From Owenia fusiformis (lineage: Eukaryota > Annelida > Polychaeta > Sabellida > Oweniidae), in the NCBI GenBank assembly GCA_903813345.2, contig CAIIXF020000011.1, positions 17,903,754 to 17,963,753 of the forward strand: a stretch of DNA of 60,000 nucleotides, read 5' to 3'. The notes beneath the pieces are model-generated. The model saw only the letters and a program-made list of their open reading frames with translations. It was not told the origin of the DNA and made no database searches. The position numbers were made by a program, and so were the translations under genes. Positions 39,904 to 51,681 of this stretch are shown here, piece after piece. Numbering within the stretch: position 1 is the first letter of the stretch; each line of letters starts with the position of its first letter.

Positions 39904-42900
39904 GTAAGTATCTATATGTATTCATTTAGATTTATTAGAAAAAGTCGACTTTGCATTCATTCAAATTTCAAATTGTTTCAATCATTTGGCAAATGAAGAG
40001 TCTAAAAAGTAAAATAAATTCAATTTATTTGCAAATGATTTGCATTGAGCTGGAATTGTCGCATATGCCAATGTTCTAACATCAATTCCTTGACTTGGTA
40101 TGACATTCCTGACTTATTGATTTGGCATTGTCTTCACCCCAGCAGGCCTGTCAACTTGGGAACACCATGAGTTTACTCACTTCGAGAGCCATGTTAGATT
40201 TTGAAACTTATGGCTCTCAAACGGAGAAGTGAACAGCTGATCAATAGTGACCTTTGAAATTGAATTAAGTCGATCCGCGGCTTACTTTTGGTCTCTAACT
40301 GTGTCTTACATCAGTATCATCAATCCGTGTAAGTATTGGAGCGCTGGAGTACTTCTTTTTCGATCAAGACTTGTAAATTGTTCATCGAGTTAAAGTTTTA
40401 CAGACCTATTTCCAATATGGCGGTTTGCTAGGTGCGAGATACGCAACGAACGAAATGAATTTTGAGAATTAGTTAGGTTCGGACAACCTCCGGAGATTTA
40501 CGAAGATGTCCGAGCAGAAACCGCCATATTGGAATTTGGCAGTAAAACGATTCACTCGACTAACAATTACAAGTCTTGATCGAAAAAGAAGTACTGACAG
40601 CGCTCCAATACTTACACGGATTGATGATACTGATGTAAGACACAGTTAGAGACCAAAAGTAAGCCGCGGATCGACTTAATTCGATTTCAAAGGTCACGAT
40701 CATTGAGCTGTCCAAATGCTCCGTGGGAAAGCTATTATATCAAAATCCAAATAGCTTTCGCAGGAAGTAACCATGAGTGACTTACAAGTGTTGAACTTCA
40801 AATTCTGGACACCTTGGCCCAAATCTGAACACCTTGCCCCACAGTTTGAACACCTTGGTTCCAATTTTATTGCATATAATCAAATTTTGAACACCTCTAA
40901 ATTTTTTGGGTAGGTACGAAATATTTCCATGAAAATGCATGACATATACGGTATCCGTGTGAAAAGTCCGACCCAAATGCGTTGCTTTTTTTTGTCGTTC
41001 ATTTTTTTGCTGTATCAGTGATCACTTTTTGAAGTTTTTCTTCAAAAACATTTTTGCTTGACAATATTCTGGTAAAATGCGTATTTGAGTGACATATTCT
41101 GTCACACAAAAATTACTGGCGTGACTTCAAATTTTCCAGCAAATGAGGAAATTGCGGGACAGTTGGACGGCCTGCCCAAGTCTTCACTCGGTATTTTTAT
41201 GCTGCATCACCTCCCCTGACATACAGATGTGACATCCCCTCTGATTCTAAATGGATGTTGTACCATCTTCTCCAGGCCGTCCAGCTGTCCTGCAATTTGC
41301 ATATTTGTCACGCATTTGCCTAAGATAGAATATTTTAAGCAAATAGACATTTTTTATGATTATTGTCAAGCTTCTCTGACTTGATGTGACATCCTGCCCT
41401 GACATGATGTGACATCACTCTGATGTGACATCTCCCGTGACATTACCTCTTTCAAAGGTTGGGTTTACAACTTAACATACTAACAGATCAGTCAGCCATT
41501 GAAAGATGTAACCATGATGTAAGGGACGCTACCCTTCATTGCTATATAACATTTCATATGTTGCAGATTCATTGTTGTTGTTTTTTCTTTTTGTTGTTAC
41601 TCGCTATATTGTCTTCTGTTTTGTATAACGCATGGCAACTGAAGATGGATACATGTTTTGATTATCTGTAATGAACGAATAAAAAAATTTTTTAAAAAGT
41701 TTTTTTTCTTTACTGACTTGTAGACATTTTAGATAATATTAAAATATATTTTTTAGTTGTGCCACAATGCCTTAGCAGAGTTCCTGGTCAAGGAAAAAGG
41801 TTATCATCCAGATTTGCAGAAGCCCTTTGAACTTGACAAGGACTTTTGGTATGTTAATATTTTAAAGTCATATAGTAAACAGGTCCATGGAGTTTCTAAC
41901 ATTGATGTTTAAGTCCACTTAATGCCAAATGCCTTGACTTTCATAGCAGGGATTAAGACTGCCATTTTCAAAAATGGATGCTTTTTAAAAATCAAAGAAT
42001 AAATGTGTAAAGAATTTTATAGTCTGTGTAGAAATACTTCAGAACCATAAGTCAAAATTTGAAAAAAATCTCATATTATCTAAACTTTGGCAATATGTTG
42101 ACCAAACACTTTCATTTGTTGAAATACAAATTGCCTAAATGTTTACAATACATGTACATGTAGCTACACTCCTACATTAAATGATGTACAATTTAGACAC
42201 TTTTTTAATACTTTCGTGTTGATGAACATGTATTTTTATTATACCTTTTTCAGCACTAAAGGATTAATCTTTGACACGGTAAAAGGCAATTTCTTCAAAC
42301 TAGATGAGAATGGAACAATTCTCAGGTTTGTACCAGATTAACATTTAGAAGATCCCAGGAGAATTTGTTCATATTTCATCAAAATCCTAAATTGTGTGAA
42401 TGCAAAAACCCGGAAATGTGAGCACTTCCTGTTGATATACGTCCATGGCTGGTACCTGAGGTAATTAGATTTGATTAGGTTTTGCTCTATATGGACTATG
42501 ATTTCTTATTCCATAATACTACAATCGTATTGTCCCCGGGAAAAAAATCGTATTGGAGCGTATTACATGAAAAAATCTTATTGTCCCTGGGAAAAAAATC
42601 GTATTGGAACGTATTAACCTATTTTTGGTTTCTCGGTTATTTTTAACCTTGGCTAATTGATAAAACCAGGCCCGTAGCCCCAGAGGGGGAGCTGGGGGAG
42701 CGGAAGCTCCCCCCCCCTGGCCAGAAATTCTTTCAAAATCATGCAGTTTTTCACCATTCTGAGAATTTTTCACACGAAAACCATTATCCATTTTAGAGGA
42801 ATGTATTATGGAATGAATAGGTTATTTCTGGTCGGGATTGAATATGGGTTTTATTCCTTGGAAAATATGATATTGACCTTGGGAAATATCACATTGTCCC

Positions 42901-45900
42901 TCGGAATAAAACCCATATTCAATCCCTCCCAGTAAGTAACCTATATATATTGAAAGATTAGCTGTTCTCCTTTTCAAGAAAGGTAATGCACATAATTTTA
43001 TCGACACCAGAAGCTTTAACTTTTGGCAGTCAATTTGAAAATGTTGAATATTTCCAGAGCAAGTCATGGGACTAGGTTCCTTAGCAATGATGAGATATGT
43101 GCCACATATGGGCCAGATAGGCACTGGAAGCAATACTCCAAGCTAGCAGAAACAGTCAATAATCTTGGAGGTTGGTGCATCCTGTATTTATGTACACATG
43201 CACATAATGTACATGTATCAGGCCCATAGTGAGGGGGTGGTGAGGCCAAAAATTCTTTCAAAATCCTGCTGTTTTTATCATTCTGATTACTTTTCAAGCA
43301 ATTTTGGGCCAAAATTGTCAAATTTGAACCCACTGGAATTTTAAGAAATTGAACTCCCCTTGGCAAAACCTGGCTACAGGCTTGATACCTGTATTATTAC
43401 TTATACTGATAAGAATGAATGAATATTTTTGAATAACATAGATTCTGGTTATGAACATTTCAAACTGTTTAATCTTCAAGCATGGGTTTAATCTAGTACA
43501 GTATACATGTAGTAAAGTTCATTTTTTAATGTTTGGTTTTCAACGTGCAAATTATAAACTCCAAACTTTTACAAATTTTATTTTCAGATGAATTTCGGAT
43601 CTTTGAGAACTACTTTGACATGCCTGGAAAAGTCATTTGTGCTAGAATGGTTGATATATTAGACAGAAAGGTATTTTATGGTTATTTTGAAGTTCATTAT
43701 CTTGTGTTTTAAATGTGAATCTCCCTCGCTCCCAACATATACATCATTAATTCAACTTTATATTCTATACATTGAAATCAGGGGTATCAGGCCCATAGCC
43801 AGGGGGATTTGATGGGAACCCCCCTCCCCCGGCCAAAAAATCTTTCAAAATCATGCAGTTTTTCACCATTCTGAGCACTTTGTAAGTGATTTTGGCCATT
43901 TTTTGATCAAAATTGTCACAAGTGAACTCCCCCTAGCCTGGAATTGTTCAAGAGTGAACTCTCCATTGTCATCGCTTGCACTTGTAGCCTAGCTTCTCCC
44001 ACTCAATTGCCAGAGCGTAAAGTTCTTCTTTGTGAACACATCTTAATCCGATCAATTTTGGCTGATCTTAGAGGCGTTTGGATTAAACAGGTTTTACTGT
44101 ACCCCCATTCATCTAACCTCTACATATTTACACAATGATCTAAGTGCATCATATATGGTTCCAGGGGGCACCAGAAAAATATGACATCTGGAAGGATGTC
44201 TTTGATGGATACAATCATGTCTACAACCCAAAAAATTTCTCAGGTTTGTTTGTTTGTTTATTTGTTTGTTTGTTTGTTGTTTTGTAAGGTAATATGTGTA
44301 CATGTGAATGTATGATGTCACAATTAATCCATATCAAAAATGTGTTCTTCATATTTTTACTCATTTTTTCTAATATTGTTTTTTCTGTCAATGCAATATT
44401 TAATGTTTTGCCATGTAGAATGAACGTAATACAAATATTTCACTCTATTGAGGTGAATACCTGTACATCTTTCACAAGTGATATTCCAAGAAGCCTGAAG
44501 GGCAAGTGGAATATCACCTTGTGTAAGTGTCACAGGTATTCGCCGAAAATAATATCACGACTAAGTCGTGACTGGTGAATATCATTTGATATTCAATGAA
44601 ATCACACGTGTAGAGCATAGACCAATCAGAGAGTGAGTAAACTTTACAAAGGCATACAAAAATCACACAAGCGATGTTTGTTTCAGAGGAAAAAGGAGGT
44701 TTTTTCCCAGAAATCAAGTTACATCCAGAGAAATACTTGAACAAATGCAGTGAAGATATTAAACTTTGGCTTAAGAAACTTAAGGAAGGAAATCGTAAAG
44801 TTTTTATCCTGACATCATCATACAACGACTTTGCAACACATCTACTTAAATACATTCTAGGGTAAGACAATTTAGCTCTTGGGACTCATATAAGTGGCCG
44901 TTTATTTTCATTAAATTTTAATTCTTGGTTATGTACTCCTAACACCAGCTTTGATTTGTGGGTAAATATTAGTTACATACACAGTAAAATCGATCTTATC
45001 AAAACACCACTGGAACCAGCCAAAAGTATTTGATTTGGCATGTGTTCATATTTCAAGGTTTTTTCTATGGATGATTACAAAAATGGGACTGAAAAAAAGT
45101 TCACATTGAGAGGATTTCAGATTAGAGAGGTGTTTAGATATTCAGGTGGTTTTACTGTAAATATGAACATATATTTTGTTTTCTGTTATAGAGAGAACTG
45201 GAGTGATTACATTGATATAAACCTCACATTTGCAAGGAAGCCAGGATTTTTCAATAAAAACAGACCTTTTCTCAGAGTAGGTCAGTAAACATGGTACATG
45301 TATAGGGGGTAGGGCTGGTAGTATGGAACGGAATCGGAATGGAACAGGTTTTAGAATTTCGGAATTTAGAATTTTGGACCTAAAGTCAGTGAGGTTTAAT
45401 TTATATACCAGGTGTGCAATAAGCTCATTAACTCATTGGTAGTTTGTATACATCGATTATGAATGTTGTAAAGACTTTACTGCTTAGTGCTAAAATATCA
45501 TTTAAGCCAGATATCACATAGAAATGGATTTATTAAAGACAGTTAAATATAAGAAATTAGAAGTTTTTCCTGTTGGATAACTTTAGCTATGGCAGGTGTC
45601 TCCCATGCACCCTACTCCACCTATTTTAGAGAACACCCCACCCCCAGCCAAAGTGAAGTAACTTTATTAAATGTAATATATATGTCTTTGAGCAGACCAA
45701 GAGCTTGAGAAAGAGCCAGTCCAGGAGCTAAACATGGGCGCCACCTATTCTCAGGGAAATCACAAAATTCTCAAACAATTCCTCAAAAAAGCTACTGGAG
45801 TAGATGATCCAAAGGTATAACCAATAACAATCTTTTCATTAATTTTTCCCTTACATTGACCTTTTGAAATGCTCAAATTAATCTCTGTTTCTCCATTTTT

Positions 45901-46582
45901 TAATGTAGTTGCCTGTAGGTTTTACTTGTTAAAATAGAATTGTATTTCAGGAAATGTCCAAAATGACAAATGATTTGATAGAATTGAAAGAAACAAGTTA
46001 TTGTTTACTAGGAAATTCAGAAGTGGTGACATATTGTTATAGTCTCCAACACTATTGTGGATAGTGTTTGGTCCATTTGTTACAGACGCCAACTGCCAAA
46101 CACCAACATCCAAATGAAGTTGGTGTTTGGCAGTCAGTGTCTGTAACAAATGGTAGGATGTTAATACCTTATATGTATTTGCCATGTATCATTCCTTATT
46201 TTATTGTAATATTGCAGTGCATTACTGTAGCATTTTGCTAGCAGATACATGTATATACTGTACATGTAATGTGTATACAGATGTATAAAAGGTCATTAAC
46301 ATTAATAAAATTTCTATTGATTGTTCATTGTACAAGTATCATACTGTACATTAATGTTTTAATCGTTGCTTTAGAAATGTTTCATCTCATTTTTAGATTC
46401 TATTTTTCGGAGACAGTTTACGCTCAGATGTATTCCCAGCCAAAATGTACGTCAACTGGGATACTGTCGTTGTTTTAGAGGAAATGGAGATTGAGGGCAT
46501 GCTGGGATTTGATGTCAAAGGTCAAGTACAGTCAGATCGCGAAGATGATGATGAACCTAGAAAAAAGAAGATGAAATATACA
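39808..46582 (+). CDS. NT5DC1: 5'-nucleotidase domain-containing protein 1, ten exons, 3' end not found
   Basis: NT5DC1 belongs to the haloacid dehalogenase (HAD) superfamily of cytosolic 5'-nucleotidase-like proteins. Its substrate is not firmly known. Exons are 39808-39903, 41757-41848, 42254-42325, 43058-43170, 43588-43670, 44165-44243, 44687-44861, 45192-45280, 45696-45814 and 46397-46582. All phases join, giving 368 residues so far. HAD motif I is FGFDLDHTL (Asp17, Asp19), motif II is the Thr of ILTSS (Thr221), and motif IV is FFGDSLRSD (Asp312, Asp317), so the catalytic set is complete. ASHGTRFL, CARMVD, IWKDVF and YVNWDTVVVLEE match the animal family. The last traced exon ends in an acidic-basic linker (EDDDEPRKKKMKYT) before donor ACA|GTAAGT. 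About 85 C-terminal residues expected from the human length (about 455) were not located. No signal peptide. Confidence 0.93.
40199..40745. mobile_element. Foldback element with about 235-bp arms in NT5DC1 intron 1
   Basis: The left arm (about 40199-40433) and right arm (about 40513-40745) are near-perfect inverse copies, sharing for example GATCCGCGGCTTACTTTTGG and AAGTATTGGAGCGCT. The loop is about 80 bases. The intron transcript would form a long double-stranded stem. Confidence 0.9.
41149..41299. mobile_element. Hairpin/MITE in NT5DC1 intron 1
   Basis: GGAAATTGCGGGACAGTTGG with GACGGCCTG pairs with CAGGCCGTCCAGCTGTCCTG followed by CAATTTGC. The middle repeats GATGTGACATC. Confidence 0.75.
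41757..41848 (+). CDS. NT5DC1: NT5DC1 exon 2
   Basis: Codes LCHNALAEFLVKEKGYHPDL to LDKDFW/C, matching the FLVKEKGY segment of the family. Acceptor TTTTAG, donor TTG|GTATGT, phase 2. Confidence 0.93.
42254..42325 (+). CDS. NT5DC1: NT5DC1 exon 3
   Basis: Codes CTKGLIFDTVKGNFFKLDEN and GTILR. Matches the family's G-NFLKL--NGT-LR segment. Donor CAG|GTTTGT. Confidence 0.92.
42666..42790. repeat. CAGGCC-family MITE, right-truncated
   Basis: AGGCCCGTAGCCCCAGAGG, a poly-C tract, then the family phrase AAATTCTTTCAAAATCATGC. It follows a duplicated ATTGTCCCCGGGAAAAAAAT/TCGTATTGGA unit at 42525-42620. Confidence 0.7.
42834..42928. repeat. Hairpin with perfect 24-bp arms
   Basis: GGGATTGAATATGGGTTTTA plus TTCC at the left and the exact inverse at the right, loop about 45 bases. 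Lies in NT5DC1 intron 3. Confidence 0.85.
43058..43170 (+). CDS. NT5DC1: NT5DC1 exon 4
   Basis: Codes ASHGTRFLSNDEICATYGPD to AETVNNLG. The donor is GAG|GTTGGT, the same unusual kind seen twice in ALDH16A1. Phase 1 joining to exon 5 gives D-EFRIFENYFD. Confidence 0.92.
43219..43384. mobile_element. CAGGCC-family MITE
   Basis: CAGGCCCATAGTGAGGGGG on the left and CCTGGCTACAGGCTTG on the right, with the AAATTCTTTCAAAATCCTGC phrase inside. It starts about 50 bases after NT5DC1 exon 4. Confidence 0.75.
43588..43670 (+). CDS. NT5DC1: NT5DC1 exon 5
   Basis: Codes DEFRIFENYFDMPGKVICAR and MVDILDRK, matching the YDNYFDLPGALLCARVVD region of the human protein. Donor AAG|GTATTT, phase 0. Confidence 0.93.
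43789..43945. repeat. CAGGCC-family MITE fragment
   Basis: Begins CAGGCCCATAGCCAGGGGG. The right end stops at CCCCTAGCCTGGAA without the final GGGCCTG. Confidence 0.7.
44165..44243 (+). CDS. NT5DC1: NT5DC1 exon 6
   Basis: Codes GAPEKYDIWKDVFDGYNHVY and NPKNFS. WKDV and YN match the family. Donor CAG|GTTTGT, phase 1. Confidence 0.9.
44449..44545. repeat. Hairpin in NT5DC1 intron 6
   Basis: GAGGTGAATACCTGTA and CAAGTGATATTCCA on the left pair with TGGAATATCACCTTG and ACAGGTATTCGCC on the right. Confidence 0.65.
44687..44861 (+). CDS. NT5DC1: NT5DC1 exon 7
   Basis: Codes EEKGGFFPEIKLHPEKYLNK to LKYILG. Contains FFPEIK and the HAD motif II VFILTSSYND. Acceptor TTTCAG, donor AGG|GTAAGA, phase 2. 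Confidence 0.95.
45192..45280 (+). CDS. NT5DC1: NT5DC1 exon 8
   Basis: Codes ENWSDYIDINLTFARKPGFF and NKNRPFLRV. KPGFF matches the family. Donor TAG|GTCAGT, phase 1. Confidence 0.93.
45696..45814 (+). CDS. NT5DC1: NT5DC1 exon 9
   Basis: Codes DQELEKEPVQELNMGATYSQ to GVDDPK. YSQGN matches the human YSQGNAV segment. Phase 0 at the end. Confidence 0.92.
46072..46155. repeat. Hairpin with about 33-bp arms in NT5DC1 intron 9
   Basis: CCATTTGTTACAGACGCCAA and TGCCAAACACCAAC pair with GTTGGTGTTTGGCA and CTGTAACAAATGG. It shares phrases with the CAAGGCATTAACATG family at 17.3 and 18.4 kb. Confidence 0.75.
46397..46582 (+). CDS. NT5DC1: NT5DC1 exon 10
   Basis: Codes ILFFGDSLRSDVFPAKMYVN to KKKMKYT. 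Contains HAD motif IV (GDS--SD) and WDTVVVLEE. Phase 0 donor ACA|GTAAGT. No following exon was identified. Confidence 0.93.
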
Positions 46583-47018
46583 GTAAGTTTTTTTCTTAGT
46601 ATTATAATCATTACATTTTTGTACTTTTAGATTCCTTAAATATGTTAGTGATTGCTACAAAGAAAGAAAATGTGAATACATCCTTATATTGTCAATTTAT
46701 AAAACCACCAAAATGTGCATGGCCCGTTCTCACCATTTTGAGCACCTTTCGAGATTTTGGGCCAAAATGGTCAAAGAACCCCTTGGAATTTTAAAAAAAG
46801 TGCTGCTATGGGCCTAATGTGTTGACATTGACAAAATGGGGCTACTTGGTGCCCCTAACATATAGTTCATGTGGCAAACTCAAGAAGTAGTGGCAGGATC
46901 ATCTTATACAGGGAACAATATTGTATTACATATACATGTATAACGTTTATTCACATTTGAATGTAATGTAATATAATTTGTATGCAATTAAAATTGATGA
47001 GTCCTTTATACTAAAGTA

Positions 47019-47990
47019 AGGTGACAAAAAAAACTGGAACCCATAAATCATCAAATTTCTCGGAAAGTATTATACCTACATTCTTCATTTCTTCAGGGTA
47101 GAAACTAGACTGAATGCATGACAAAATGACACAATAATGAGTACTGTAGCTTAGATATTAATCATGCCATGGACGACAGAAGAAAAGACTTATATTGTGA
47201 GAAAGTATATCGAGACAAAATCCTATAAAGCGACACAAACTGCCTATATGAGAGATCACGGGGCAAGAAGAGCCCCTTGAAAGTCACAGATCTTTAGGCT
47301 TGTACAGAAGTTTGATTCAGAAGGAACTGAGAAACCAACAAAGAAGATAAGTGATGGTAAACCAACCTATTCGGGGAGAGATAGGTCTGTCAGAACTCAA
47401 GACAACTCAACAGTCAACTCAGAACGTTACATCCCTAACGTTCAAAAGTTTCGGAGAGCGCTGGGTAGACGACGTGACTTGAGAAGGGACCCGCAATGGT
47501 TCCAACAAGATGGTGCCACACCCCACACCTCAAATGAGTCCATTCGATGGCTTCAGGCTCACTTTGGCGATCAATTAATCAGTCACCATACCCGCCACAT
47601 CTGCCCCCCCCACTCCCCTGATTGAACCCCCCAGATTTTTATCTGTGGGGGTATCTCAAGGATAATGTGTATACAGATAGTCCACTGACCATTGATGACC
47701 TCAAACTCAACATTGGAAGACTAATTAGAGAGATAGACAGAGATTAATGCAGTCGGGTCATTGACAATTTTGCAAGAAGAATCCAGCTCTGCATCCAACA
47801 TCGTGGTGCACATTTGGAGCACATTATCTAATCGTGCCTCATTTGGAGACTAATTGGGCTAGAATGCTAAAACTTTGACATTGTGTCATACATTCAGTTG
47901 ACTATACATGTACCAAATAACTAAGCTCAACATGCATCATTGACGAAGTTGTTAAGACTTAACTGGGTTCCAGTTTTTTTTTGTCACCCT
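47019..47990 (+). pseudogene. Internally deleted, decayed Tc1/mariner-type transposon
   Basis: Ends AGGTGACAAAAAAAACTGGA and, inverted, AGGGTGACAAAAAAAAACTG. An N-terminal helix-turn-helix start (MPWTTEEKTYIVRKYIET) and a later WFQQDGATPHTS with SPD and WGYLKDNVY match mariner/IS630 transposases. Between these parts the first catalytic Asp region is missing, and the frame has a one-base shift and several stops, so it is not functional. It lies downstream of NT5DC1 exon 10. Confidence 0.85.
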
Positions 47991-48397
47991 GTATTTCAAC
48001 ATCACGGCAATTGGTATTTATAAACATGTCCCACAAATCAACACTGATATCAATGGATATAAAACTGATCTATGTGAAGAACATGGTCTGCAAAATGTCT
48101 GTTACATGTATTTGAACATGCGCTCAACACATACGTTTTAATGCTATACATATCTTAAATTCAAAAGCATTTGTCTGACTTTGCCAGATTCTGCCACAAT
48201 GTATAATATACTAGTATTCAAATAATGAGGGTGTAATATAATTGTGTCAACACCCAGAGTCAATAATTGTGAAATGTTAAAAGCTTATCAAAATAAAATA
48301 ATTGCAACTGTACTAAGCGGAAAATATAAAATACATAAGTGTAATGCAGAATAGCAATATCTGTCACAGATCTTCGTGTTAATATTTAGCATAAATA

Positions 48398-48966
48398 AAC
48401 TGTTTTTCAGAAGTTCAAATCTGACTTTATATTTAAAGACTGACCTTCAATGACCTTTCCAAGATCAAAAAGGTTAAAAAAAGGTCAAAATGAATTTTTT
48501 CAACTTGCTTTAAATTGACCCAATTTCTTTTCAAAATCATCTTCAAGTTATGAGAAGTCCAAATCTGGCTTAAGATTTGAGATTTGACCTTTAATAACCT
48601 TCTCAAGGTCAAAAAAGTTCAAAATTGTCTTTGTCTGGTTCAAATTGACCAATTTTTTCCAAATCATCTACAAGTTCTCAAAACTTCAACTCTGACTATA
48701 GATTTGACCTTAAATTATATCCTCAAGGTCAAAAAAGATTTGACCTTCTCAAGGTCAAAAAGGTCTTTTTCAACTTGCTTCAAATTGACCAATTTTTTTG
48801 ATTTTTTCTGACCTTCCGGGTCGATCAAAAAGGTATTTTTAACTTGCATCAACTTTCACCAATTTTCATCTACAAGATCTCAGGAATTCAAATCTGACGT
48901 AAGATTGAACTAATAATATTATGAGCAAGTAGGTGGTGACATTTTGTCATGTTAATGCCTTGTTGA
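48398..48966. repeat. CAAGGCATTAACATG-family element, reverse orientation
   Basis: Ends AGGTGGTGACATTTTGTCAT followed by GTTAATGCCTTG, the inverse of 17741 onward. The interior repeats the phrases TTCTCAAGGTCAAAAAG and CAAATTGACCAATTTTTT several times. Confidence 0.7.
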
Positions 48967-49674
48967 ATGTGACAACTGCATTCAGCTGCATCATTTATAA
49001 ATTGTATTTCTGTGCCAGGTGTGTTTAAAGTAGATGGTTTTGAAAGCATGACATAGCAACAGTTCTAATATAACCTTCATGACATCATTGAAATCTTGAA
49101 TCTGATTGGTTGATAATTGCCTGGTATTTTATACCATATTTATTTTCGTGTTTTTTATGCTGAACACTATTTCACCACTTCCTCCTACATACGCTCGTGT
49201 AGTTTAATTATGTGGGGGACTATCCATTCCAGAAGGTCAAAGATTGGGTCACCACATCAGTTAATAGATTCATCTAATAATTCAGAGTACTACCTGCAGT
49301 GACTATTTGCTATTAGTAGTATATTTATCCCAGGAGTATGCAAATGTGATCATGTTTATTGTGTATCAAACACCCCGACATTTGAACTCGGAATCCTACA
49401 AATACTCAGACTTCAGCAAACATGAGGTTTGGGCAAATTAGGTTCAATTCTTATGCCGGGCATAAGAGTAGATCTGTTCTTATGCCGGGCATAAGAGTCA
49501 ATCTGTTCTTATGCCAGGCATAAGAGAAGATCTGTTCTGCAAATGTGATCATGTTTATTGTGTATTCAATTAAAAGTCAATTAAATGCATTCTGATACTC
49601 ATAGCATCTTTCTGTCTCACATTTCAAGACTGAGAAGAAATGAGATGTCATGGTTTATCATGATGATTACAGAG
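48967..49674. other. Noncoding DNA downstream of NT5DC1 exon 10
   Basis: Holds three copies of TTCTTATGCCGGGCATAAGA near 49450-49530. No exon that continues NT5DC1 was found. Confidence 0.4.
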
Positions 49675-51645
49675 CTGTCAAGTGTCCCGAATCCCGAATG
49701 GCGGGATTATCCCGCGAATTTGATCAAAATTTGGCTAATTCGTGTGTCCCGCAATGTCCCGCGAGATCCCGCAAATGTCGGCTTTGACCTCCGCGAATTT
49801 CCAAAATTATAACAATTCCCGAGGCTAAATAATTGTGATTATCTTGTGATATACATGTAAGAAGCTAAGTTTTTGCGCTTTTGAGGAGTAAAGTTTACCT
49901 AATTTGAAAAGTGCTGCCAAACTCCTAGAGCATCAGATCATCGAAGACTTATAAAAAGCATATAGTCCATTTATAAAACTGTGATTTTGATCCAAATAAC
50001 ACCATAGTTGGTTTCTCAAGTACCTAGTATGCCGTTATAGTGGTATCAAAATAAAGAGGAAGAGTGCAATTTTCATAGGAGCAATAATCAGTGCAGACAG
50101 GTCATTCAACGATCATGGACCAGTGTCAAAATATATTTAAGGATATACCAGTGTAACCTCCAAAAAAATCGACCATTTTCAATCTCAACGAGACTAGGTT
50201 TTTATTATAGACATAGATGAAGCGATTCGAAATATGTAATAAAAAGGGTAGGTCAAAGGTTTAGTTTTTTCACAAGAAGCTTCTGAAAATGGTTGTGACG
50301 TTATCCTCATTTGAACATTTGTGGCGGCATTGATTTCACAGCCAAAAATATATTTTTTCTATATTTCTTTGATAAAATGATCGTCATTCGGCGTCATTGA
50401 TATTTAATACAGAACACTTGTCAAACGTGAAGTTAACAAACAAGCTTTTCCTAGAGGTGTTTATTTTCTATATCTGTAATTTAAAAATATATTATCATTG
50501 TCGTAAGGGTTACACTGGTAAAATGAAACATGGTGGGTCTTAAAAATATAAAAGTGGAAGTCCCCTTTTTGAAGCTTTGAACTGAATTTACACTTCTTAA
50601 TGCTGAAATTGATAATTTATCCGGTACTCACACCATGGGCTTTCAACTAGAAGGGTATGCAACTCTATGTAATAACATGAGACCTTCAAAATGAGCAATG
50701 ACATGCTTCCCTTTTATGGCAATATTTCAAAAAGTATTAGATAAATGTATATGTTTTAGTATTATTTTGAATAAAAATCAATTTTTAATATGATTTAAGC
50801 ATAAAATATATTCAATATCATATAAAAGTAAACAAAAGAGACCAATAAGAATAAGGGTTATCAAGATGTTCTCTTTGAGTATTGCATTGTGGGTAATTAT
50901 TCAAGAACACATTCCAATAAAAAGATAATTTGTGGGAGAATGTTCACTTTCTGTATTGTCATAATTAGGATGAATTCCAATTTTTATTAAATTATCAAGA
51001 TGTATGTAGAAGATCATGTTTTTATTTTTGAGTTATTTCTTTTAATCATCAATAAAAAGTACAAAATAAGATTTTCTTGGAATGTGTACATTCTCCAATT
51101 TTGAAAACCCATGGCAATGTTTATGTATGAAATATGGGAAGTTGCCTACCCTTCTAGTTGAAAGCCCATGCTCACACCTAAAGCGTTTTTTTTTGATTTT
51201 TAATAGTTTAATAATATTTCTATACGTATTTTGTGGAATTGTGTTGACGTTTACTAAAGTTAAGTGCATTATATTTGATAAATCAGTATCTGAAAGTTTG
51301 ATTTGAGTACTTTTACATTAAGCCCCAATCACGCAAATCCCTTGAATGTCCTGCGACATCCCGCAAAATTACGTGGATGCCCCGCAAAATCCCGCGACTT
51401 TAGGACACGTTGTCTTAAAAAATCTGTCCCTCTGTCCCGCAATTAGCGTATTTGTCCCTCGAATGGTCCCGCGAAATCCCGCGAATTTGATCAAAATTTG
51501 ACCCTATTAGCGCAATCACGCAAATGCCTTAAATGTCCCGCGAAATCCCGCGAATATAGGTGGATGTCCCGCGAAATCCCGCGAATTTTTGGCACTGGGT
51601 CTAAAAAATCTGTCCCGCGAGAGAAACTTTGGGGGTTGACAGTAC
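49675..51645. repeat. CpG-dense TCCCGCGAA repeat element, interrupted
   Basis: Blocks at 49680-49800 and 51320-51620 are built of TCCCGCGAAATCCCGCGAAT phrases, CpG-rich unlike the rest of the window. CTGTCAA at the left and TTGACAG at the right may be its termini, with the MITE 50622-51180 inserted between. Confidence 0.55.
50622..51180. mobile_element. MITE with about 33-bp inverted ends
   Basis: ACTCACACCATGGGCTTTCA plus ACTAGAAGGGTA on the left pairs with TACCCTTCTAGTTGAAAGCC plus CATGCTCACACC on the right. The interior is AT-rich without coding capacity. Confidence 0.75.
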
Positions 51646-51681
51646 TGTGATTACACAAAACTTCATTTTGCATTGGACCTT

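Noticed and set aside
46846-46900. KWG-containing frame as NT5DC1 C-terminus
   Set aside because: No acceptor precedes it, it lies next to a CAGGCC-family fragment, and the following residues do not match the family.
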